Assembly (NCBI GenBank): GCA_021776805.1
Contig: JAJFFD010000227.1
Location: 1-41,676 of the forward strand
Reading direction: 5' to 3'
Source: Planctomycetota bacterium
GTDB taxonomy: Bacteria; Planctomycetota; UBA1135; UBA2386
Length of the DNA stretch: 41,676 bases
Under the pieces are notes generated by a model, which was not told where the DNA came from, searched no databases, and saw nothing but the letters and a program-made list of their open reading frames with translations. This document shows, one piece after another, positions 37,448 through 41,676 of the stretch. The first letter of the stretch is position 1. Each line of letters begins with the position of its first letter. The position numbers and the translations under genes are program-made.

Positions 37448-37975
37448 CTAGAACTCCTCGGTCGGTGCGCTCTGGTACTCGTCCCAAGCTTGCCACAGGT
37501 GACCCGCCAGCAAGCCACTGTTGTCCAGATGGTTGTCACGAGCCAGCCCCTGAACCGAACACAGGAAGCTGCCGAACGTCATCCCCGAGGTCTCGAACAC
37601 CAGATCCGCGGCACGCTCCTCCGGGACACCCGCAAGCGCCGACCGTAGGAACTCGATGCGTGCTGCCGCGTCCCCGATCGCTTTCGCTTGAGGGCGCGTG
37701 CTCGGTGTCGAGTCCCCGCCACGTTTCGCCAGCCAGATTTCCCGGGCCACCTTCGCTGCGTACTCCCGGATGTGGGCGGGACGCGGGGCAGATTGGCTCT
37801 TCCACGCCTCCCGCAGCCGCTTGCACGCCTCCACCACTGTGCCAGAGGTGAAATCCCCTAGCGCCTGCAGATACGCCTCAAGTGTCGCTGGGTCCAGCTT
37901 TGTCGCCGTGAAGACCAGAAACAAGCTTCCCACCGCTTGGCGCTTCCTGTCCGCTTCGACTTGCGAGCTGTTCAC
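37448..37975 (-). CDS. Replication helicase loader-like protein
   Basis: A 175-residue protein. The N-terminus up to about residue 60 has a helical pattern LDPATLEAYLQALGDF, VVEACKRLREAW and PRPAHIREY, resembling helicase-loader / G39P-type proteins that bring DnaB to the phage origin. The gene follows the O-like initiator, as P follows O in lambda. GTG 37975 has AGGAG 8 nt upstream, which decides it over TTG 38005. It overlaps the initiator gene by 98 bases. Confidence 0.5.
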   Translation of the reverse strand: MNSSQVEADRKRQAVGSLFLVFTATKLDPATLEAYLQALGDFTSGTVVEACKRLREAWKSQSAPRPAHIREYAAKVAREIWLAKRGGDSTPSTRPQAKAIGDAAARIEFLRSALAGVPEERAADLVFETSGMTFGSFLCSVQGLARDNHLDNSGLLAGHLWQAWDEYQSAPTEEF

Positions 37976-38825
37976 GTTCGAGACTCCTCGATCCCTCAAT
38001 GGCAAGCATCACGTTCTGCAGCGCAGACCCGCCCACGCCGTCCTGGTAGCCCTGAAGTGGCCAGCCGCTACGGATGTAGCCCTGACACGCCGCGTACCAA
38101 TCGCGATTCCGGTAGCCCCGGGCACGCGACTTGATCGCGATGGCCTCGAGCGCGAAATCCACCTGCCCAGCGTCGAAGCCCTGCGGGGCTCCCCAGGCGT
38201 AGAGTTTTTCCCGAGTCTCCCGCGGGAAGGGCTCTGGAAACGCAACTTCGGGGCTCTTCGGCTTTGGACGAGTACGTGTACCAGAACGCCCCGCACGAGA
38301 GGCGGCGTCAGCCGCCGGTTCCGGGCTTGTATATCCGGGCTCTGGTTCAGACTCTGGTTCAGACCCAGACCCAGACCCAGACTGGCGAGTTTCACTCGCG
38401 ATTGAATCGCGAGTCGTCAGAGGTGTATCGGGTCTTTTCAATCGCGATTCGGTCGCGTTTGTGCGGAGTCTGTACTTGCGAGGAGATTCCCCGGTGGCGA
38501 ATTTTGCCCCAGCCTTCTCCAGCGCCGTGCGGGTCGCGTCGTCGGCGTGGTCGGCCCAATCGTGAATCAGGAGCCGGTAGTCCGGATCTTCGTCCAGCCA
38601 GCGAGTTTCTACCAGCGCCGCTATCAGCGCGTCCGGGTCGCCGTCCCACCGGATCGCCTCGGTTGCCAGACGGCGGTTGGAGTACCGCCCTACATCCCCG
38701 CTCGAGCAGTATCGCCCTGTCCAGACCCACAAGGACTCGAGGATCCCGATCACGGCGTAGCGGGGAAGATCGAGCGCGTCAGCCAGCTCCAGCACCTTCG
38801 GGTGCTCCAGCGTGTTGCGCTTCAC
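37878..38825 (-). CDS. O-like replication initiator
   Basis: A 315-residue protein. Residues 1-80 form a winged helix: HPKVLELADALDLPRYAVIG, then WDGDPDALIAALVETRWL and LLIHDWADH, which is typical of phage replication organiser proteins. A low-complexity linker (SGSGSGSEPESEPEPG) is followed by a C-terminal region (FPRETREKLYAWGAPQG). The DNA for the linker contains tandem repeats and palindromes, as in lambda O, where the origin lies in the gene. The GTG start follows the repressor stop directly. Confidence 0.65.
   Translation of the reverse strand: MKRNTLEHPKVLELADALDLPRYAVIGILESLWVWTGRYCSSGDVGRYSNRRLATEAIRWDGDPDALIAALVETRWLDEDPDYRLLIHDWADHADDATRTALEKAGAKFATGESPRKYRLRTNATESRLKRPDTPLTTRDSIASETRQSGSGSGSEPESEPEPGYTSPEPAADAASRAGRSGTRTRPKPKSPEVAFPEPFPRETREKLYAWGAPQGFDAGQVDFALEAIAIKSRARGYRNRDWYAACQGYIRSGWPLQGYQDGVGGSALQNVMLAIEGSRSLEREQLASRSGQEAPSGGKLVSGLHGDKAGPSDT
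38340..38449. other. Candidate replication origin within initiator gene
   Basis: CTCTGGTTCAGA occurs twice in tandem (38340-38363), then CCCAGA three times (38364-38381). A perfect palindrome ACTCGCGATT-G-AATCGCGAGT follows (38394-38414), then AATCGCGATT (38440-38449). Repeats plus palindromes in the middle of an initiator gene match the lambda origin layout. They also encode the protein linker, so selection on the protein is an alternative. Confidence 0.45.
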
Positions 38826-38826
38826 G

Positions 38827-39048
38827 CTACCGCCCCCACCGGATCATCTCATCCAACGTCACCTCGCCATCGGTAGCCGCCTCGACCGCAAGAGCGGCAT
38901 TCGCCCCGCAGGGCCTTACGCCACGTTCGATCTCCCCCAGATAGGAGGCGGCAAGTCCCGCTTCGGCGGCCAAGTCCGCGAGAGACCAATCATTCTCGAA
39001 CCGCCACACCCGCATGGGGTGCTTCTCGACCTGCTGCGCTTTTCCCAT
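38827..39048 (-). CDS. XRE-type HTH repressor-like protein
   Basis: A 73-residue protein. WSLADLAAEAGLAASYLGEIERGVR is a classical Cro/CI-type helix-turn-helix, where ASYLGEIERG is the recognition helix. There is no C-terminal cleavage domain, so it resembles Cro or a small repressor. It is divergently arranged to the rightward operon across an 83-bp region and is the first leftward gene. The Shine-Dalgarno is weak. Confidence 0.75.
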   Translation of the reverse strand: MGKAQQVEKHPMRVWRFENDWSLADLAAEAGLAASYLGEIERGVRPCGANAALAVEAATDGEVTLDEMIRWGR

Positions 39049-39092
39049 TCTGCTGGTGTAGCCAGTTTTTTCGGGTTTGTCTACAGATTATG

Positions 39093-39121
39093 TTGCGAAC
39101 GCCGATACGGGTGTGTATGGT
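39093..39121 (+). promoter_or_regulatory. Candidate rightward early promoter
   Basis: TTGCGA (39093-39098), 17 bases, then TATGGT (39116-39121) is a plausible sigma-70 type promoter in the divergent intergenic region. Transcription would begin about 39128, only a few bases before the ATG at 39132, so the mRNA would be nearly leaderless. On the other strand CATAAT (rc of 39086-39091) could be a -10 for the repressor. This is a pattern match only. Confidence 0.4.
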
Positions 39122-39131
39122 CACTTTTGTT

Positions 39132-39458
39132 ATGGACTCACCCGACGCCACCGAGACAACTACTCGCGCTTGCCCGACCTGCGGGATGCCTCCGGCTGCG
39201 ACACCGCTTCAGCAGTGGATGGTTGCACACGGAGAATCGTTCCGGTCGATGGCCGTGCGGCTCGAACAGGAGACTGGGGTGCGCTGCAGCGGGAACAAAC
39301 TGTGGTGCCTCAACCATATTGCACCCGGCTGGACGCCGATCCCTGAGAGTGGTGCCGAGAAGGTGCTCCTCACGCTGCTGTTCATCACAGGGCTGCGGCT
39401 AGAGGATCTTTACAACGAAAAGCCCCAAGGCGGGTACGCCAGAGGAGTTCCCAGATGA
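39132..39458 (+). CDS. CxxC / HTH regulator, first gene of rightward operon
   Basis: A 108-residue protein. CPTCG (14-18) then PLQQWMVAH, LNHIAPG, VLLTLLFITGLRLEDL and PQGGYA; these landmarks are shared with the protein at 35019-35330. The N-terminal Cys pair may bind zinc and the helical rest looks like a divergent HTH. It is divergent to the XRE repressor, so it may control the early switch. Starts at 39090 and 39117 lie upstream; 39132 was chosen because the promoter-like pair lies just before it. Confidence 0.6.
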   Translation: MDSPDATETTTRACPTCGMPPAATPLQQWMVAHGESFRSMAVRLEQETGVRCSGNKLWCLNHIAPGWTPIPESGAEKVLLTLLFITGLRLEDLYNEKPQGGYARGVPR

Positions 39459-39781
39459 CCAACGCTGCACCCGAACCCAAGTACGCCCACTGGCAAGGCC
39501 GTGGGTACTTGGTCGCCCGCACCGACACAGATCTGTGGCTGGTCGATCTGCTCACCTTCCGCCGCTACACGCCGGCAGCCGACTCGCTGTGGGAGCCACT
39601 GGATGAGAACGCCACCAGCGTCATCGACCTGCTGCTCTTCGAGCGCAACCGCCTGAGTGATGAGTGCTGCGAGTTGAGAGAGGAGTTGGAGCGCACCGAG
39701 AAGCTTGTCGGGCGGATCGCGGAAGAAGGCGACGACGAGCTAGTGGCGGATTTGCGGAAAGAGGTGTTCGGGGATGAGTGA
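39455..39781 (+). CDS. Hypothetical early protein with coiled-coil end
   Basis: A 108-residue acidic protein starting in an ATGA overlap. The N-terminal half is beta-rich (YLVARTDTDLWLVDLLTFRRY); the second half is a charged coiled coil (ELREELERTEKLVGRIAEEG). It overlaps the next gene by 8 bases. No function can be assigned. Confidence 0.55.
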   Translation: MTNAAPEPKYAHWQGRGYLVARTDTDLWLVDLLTFRRYTPAADSLWEPLDENATSVIDLLLFERNRLSDECCELREELERTEKLVGRIAEEGDDELVADLRKEVFGDE

Positions 39782-40163
39782 GGAACCGCTAACTCCGAGG
39801 GAAATTCGCAAGCTGGTCCTGTTGGACAGTCCGCAGTGTACAGGCTGCAGTGCTGCGCTGTATGAGAACTACTCGCGGAGCGTCGATATGGCGTCGGAAG
39901 AACTGTCAGTATGGAATGGCAAGCTTCCGCTGTCGTTTGTGTTCTCTGCGGAGTCTAGACTTTGCTGCCCTGCGTGCGGGATGCAGGGTGCGGTGGTGAA
40001 CGCCGACGGACAAGAGAGCCCTGCCAAGGTTGGAAGGATGGGAACGGTTGAAGAGGCCGAACACGATCTACGTGAGTGGTGGTCAAACGACTGCGACATG
40101 TCAAACAAACACCACGCTTTCCTTGCCAAGCAAGCACGAGAGATTATTCGAGGCGACGCATGA
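39774..40163 (+). CDS. CxxC-containing early protein
   Basis: A 129-residue protein. CTGC near residue 22 and CCPAC near residue 63 could form one four-Cys zinc site. The last third is helical (EEAEHDLREWW and onward). This pattern resembles Lar-like or Zn-ribbon restriction alleviation proteins of phages, which have CP-x-C sites, A-V or T near the end and a WW/W-N turn. That assignment is tentative. Confidence 0.5.
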   Translation: MSEEPLTPREIRKLVLLDSPQCTGCSAALYENYSRSVDMASEELSVWNGKLPLSFVFSAESRLCCPACGMQGAVVNADGQESPAKVGRMGTVEEAEHDLREWWSNDCDMSNKHHAFLAKQAREIIRGDA

Positions 40164-40492
40164 CCCTCACCGATTCCATGACTCGCTCGGTGGCACTCGC
40201 CAAGATCCTCAACCGCTACAAGCGTGGCGAGATCACGATGGCGGCGGCTAGCCGTGCGCTTGTCTCCGCCGTGAACCCGGACCGCTGCCGTGTCGAAGAG
40301 GACTGCCAGAAGGATGCAGCGTTCTTCTGCGAGGCGTGCGCCGACCCGACCTGCGCGGCCCACATGAGCACGCGGGTGAAATTCGGGAAGTTCGCGCTGT
40401 GTTACCGCTGCGGGGATGACTTCGAGGTGGAACGCGAGCGGTACTACCCGCTCATTGGCGACGGGCTGCGCCGTGGCCCGGGGGAGAACTGA
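40160..40492 (+). CDS. B-box-like zinc protein
   Basis: A 110-residue protein. The first 50 residues are helical (VALAKILNRYKRGEITMAAASRALV). Then CRVEEDC, CEACADPTC and CYRC give a cross-brace-like set of Cys residues with His in AAHMS, as in B-box zinc sites. It ends GPGEN, produced by the next gene's Shine-Dalgarno. Function is unknown. Confidence 0.5.
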   Translation: MTLTDSMTRSVALAKILNRYKRGEITMAAASRALVSAVNPDRCRVEEDCQKDAAFFCEACADPTCAAHMSTRVKFGKFALCYRCGDDFEVERERYYPLIGDGLRRGPGEN

Positions 40493-40493
40493 G

Positions 40494-40832
40494 ATGTGGT
40501 TGATGGACCTGATCGAAACTCTGGATGGATACGCTCCAGAAACGCCAGTCGCGAGAGGCTTCGGGAACCCTCATTCCTACCGCGGATATTACGATCAGCT
40601 CGCGTTTGAGCCGGTATCGAACACTACGACCGGCGACATGCTGGCAGCAGCGTTGTCGGCAGTAGGTGCCACCTACGAAGGCTACAAGGGCGGCTCGTTT
40701 GAGATGAACAACTACACCGACGTGTGGCTTGCAGAGTACGGCCGCAGCGGCGAAGCGCTGTCGGCGCTTCTGGTCGAGTACCTGATCGCAGATGGCAGGA
40801 CGTGGGACGACAGCCAGCCGGGGGAGAACTAG
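40494..40832 (+). CDS. Conserved phage early protein
   Basis: A 112-residue acidic protein. The centre HSYRGYYDQLAFEPVSNTTT, then GDMLAAALSAVGATYEGYKGG and YTDVWLAEYG, forms a pattern that recurs in many actinobacterial and proteobacterial phages. Its function is unknown. GGGGAG lies 7 nt upstream of the ATG. It ends QPGEN, like the previous product, because the same Shine-Dalgarno block is embedded there. Confidence 0.55.
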   Translation: MWLMDLIETLDGYAPETPVARGFGNPHSYRGYYDQLAFEPVSNTTTGDMLAAALSAVGATYEGYKGGSFEMNNYTDVWLAEYGRSGEALSALLVEYLIADGRTWDDSQPGEN

Positions 40833-40834
40833 CA

Positions 40835-41146
40835 ATGGGTGAGCCGAAGTGGACGAAGGGGCCGTGGGTCTGGCGACCCGCGTACCTCAACGCGGGGCAA
40901 GACGAGGCTGATACGCTTGCCGGAACGGTGGGTGACACAGAGGGCGATGGCATGTGTGTCGCTGCGATTCACCATGATGCTGGGCTGCCTGCCGTAGCCA
41001 ACGCCAACCTGATCGCCGCCGCACCGGAGTTGTACGAGGCGCTGGAGGAACTTGTTCGCGTCCAGATGGACGGCGATTGGGAATACTGGCGAGGCGCCAG
41101 AGATCGCGCCGAAGCCGCACTCGCCAAGGCACGAGGTGAAGGATGA
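40835..41146 (+). CDS. Conserved phage early protein
   Basis: A 103-residue protein with the well-known phage pattern NANLIAAAPELYEALEELV, followed by DRAEAALAKARGE. The first half has WTKGPWVWRPA and ADTLAG. Many phages carry one or more copies in their early region, of unknown function. It begins MGEPK, similar to the MGEQK starts at 5784 and 6100. Confidence 0.6.
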   Translation: MGEPKWTKGPWVWRPAYLNAGQDEADTLAGTVGDTEGDGMCVAAIHHDAGLPAVANANLIAAAPELYEALEELVRVQMDGDWEYWRGARDRAEAALAKARGEG

Positions 41147-41283
41147 TTCCTACGTGGGTGCTTGGTGGAGCCGTGGGGTTGGTTCTCGCAGCAGCATGGC
41201 CTGGGGATATGTGGAATGCGCCCTACTGGATCACTCTTGTTGTCTGCGCTGGCGCTATAGGTTTTGCGGGTGGCCGACGATGA
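41143..41283 (+). CDS. 46-residue two-helix membrane protein
   Basis: The ATG overlaps the previous TGA. Residues 5-18 (WVLGGAVGLVLAAA) and 27-43 (PYWITLVVCAGAIGFAG) are hydrophobic helices separated by a short polar loop; it ends GGRR. Two-helix proteins of this size could be small holins or membrane regulators, but it is in the early block. Function is unknown. Confidence 0.5.
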   Translation: MIPTWVLGGAVGLVLAAAWPGDMWNAPYWITLVVCAGAIGFAGGRR

Positions 41284-41522
41284 GCAAGCCCGAGCCCGAG
41301 CGCTGCGTCCACTGCGGCAAGACAGAAGTGCAGTACGGCTACGACGAGATGCGCCTGTGCGCGGAGTGCGACGAGCCCTGCTGCCACGACTGCGGCAATT
41401 GGGACGTGGACTGCGTGGGCGACCCGCCGCGCTACGTCGAGACACCGCTGGTGTGCGACGAGTGCCCGTGGTGGGCGGGAGGCGGGTGGCCGGATAACTG
41501 GAAGGAGTACAACGAGCTATGA
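41280..41522 (+). CDS. Multi-Cys zinc-binding protein
   Basis: An 80-residue acidic protein. CVHCG, CAEC, CCHDC and CDEC give four Cys pairs, which could bind two zincs in a cross-brace. An aromatic end (CPWWAGGGWPDNW) follows. The ATG overlaps the stop of the membrane gene and its own end overlaps a possible upstream start of the RMF-like gene. Function is unknown. Confidence 0.55.
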   Translation: MSKPEPERCVHCGKTEVQYGYDEMRLCAECDEPCCHDCGNWDVDCVGDPPRYVETPLVCDECPWWAGGGWPDNWKEYNEL

Positions 41523-41535
41523 GCAAAGGAGACAA

Positions 41536-41676
41536 GATGACCAAGCAAGAGAAGACTCGTCGTGCTTTTGACGAAGGCTACGCAGCCCGGCGCGTCAAGC
41601 TGCATCGGCAAGGGTGCCCTTATCGCCGCCAGTGGCTCCGCACGTCATGGCTTGCCGGTGTCTACGCCGCGTCGGC
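41536..41676. repeat. Right copy of 141-bp terminal direct repeat
   Basis: Exact copy of 1-141, which proves the contig closes. It contains the first 140 bases of the RMF-like gene, whose upstream Shine-Dalgarno lies just before this copy. Confidence 0.9.
41537..41676 (+). CDS. RMF-like protein, partial duplicate at contig end
   Basis: This is the same gene as 2-151, cut by the end of the contig after 46 codons. It has AAAGGAG with a 5-nt spacer before the ATG. It should be merged with the left copy when the genome is closed; it is not a second gene. Confidence 0.7.
   Translation, partial: MTKQEKTRRAFDEGYAARRVKLHRQGCPYRRQWLRTSWLAGVYAAS

Noticed and set aside
37448..38005. TTG start at 38005 for the loader-like gene
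   Set aside because: GTG at 37975 has AGGAG at 8 nt, whereas the TTG has no such signal and would lengthen the overlap.
39053..39070. CTGG/CCAG hairpin followed by six T as a terminator on the plus strand
   Set aside because: The stem is only 4 bp; too weak to call, although an attenuator role is not excluded.
1..41676. Temperate lifestyle with integrase or full CI repressor
   Set aside because: No tyrosine or serine integrase and no repressor with a cleavage domain were found; the small XRE protein alone is not enough. A plasmid-like prophage cannot be excluded because of the parS-like site.
1..41676. tRNA genes and CRISPR arrays
   Set aside because: No cloverleaf with a GTTCRANNC arm in a proper setting and no regularly spaced direct repeats were seen; a GTCGAACC-like string near 13870 lies within a coding region.

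Overview
The window is a complete or near-complete genome of a tailed dsDNA bacteriophage. The first 141 bases (1-141) are repeated exactly as the last 141 (41536-41676), so the contig closes on itself. The unique sequence is 41,535 bp and the map is circular or circularly permuted. The sequence is GC-rich, genes are packed with ATGA, GTGA or TGATG overlaps, and there is no integrase, tRNA gene, insertion sequence or CRISPR array. Module identities point to a podovirus-like virion: an N4-gp56-family capsid protein, a P22-like portal, ejection proteins instead of a tape measure, and a GpA-like terminase. The host is Gram-negative, because there is a nested spanin pair, lipoproteins and PEP-CTERM tails. 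It is probably a lineage with exosortase and sulfated glycans, but the exact host cannot be read from the sequence.

Three transcription blocks are visible. (1) A rightward block runs from 39132 through the contig ends to 8558. It carries about 39 short genes: small Zn-ribbon, winged-helix, coiled-coil and one-helix membrane proteins, an RMF-like protein, a protein with an SSB-type acidic tail, two PEP-CTERM proteins, an M15 peptidase and an RNA ligase. (2) A leftward replication/recombination block (39048 to about 34817) carries an HTH repressor-like protein, an O-like initiator with origin-like repeats, a helicase-loader-like protein, a DHH phosphoesterase, a RusA-like resolvase and a CxxC/HTH protein. 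That last protein is a paralogue of the first gene of the rightward block. (3) A leftward late block (34746 to 8687) carries TerS, TerL, portal, scaffold, capsid, head/tail proteins, ejection proteins, four consecutive exported proteins where a tailspike would be expected, and then lysis-type membrane genes.

The most unusual content is as follows. A cassette at 11360-17595 has four consecutive products that each begin with a Sec-type signal peptide. One is a 922-residue sulfatase-fold protein with an altered CxPxR motif, one is a Cys-rich beta-helix-like protein, and one is tail-fibre-like. Two phage proteins carry PEP-CTERM sorting tails, and one of these is only 35 residues long. A parS-like palindrome lies at the start of the packaging module. 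A duplicated CxxC/HTH regulator pair heads the early and late arms. A rightward intrinsic terminator sits about 1 kb beyond the last rightward gene, which implies an antisense transcript over the lysis genes.

Limits: family calls rest on reading motifs by eye, with no database search. Starts were chosen from Shine-Dalgarno sequences and stop/start overlaps. Many small early genes remain without function.
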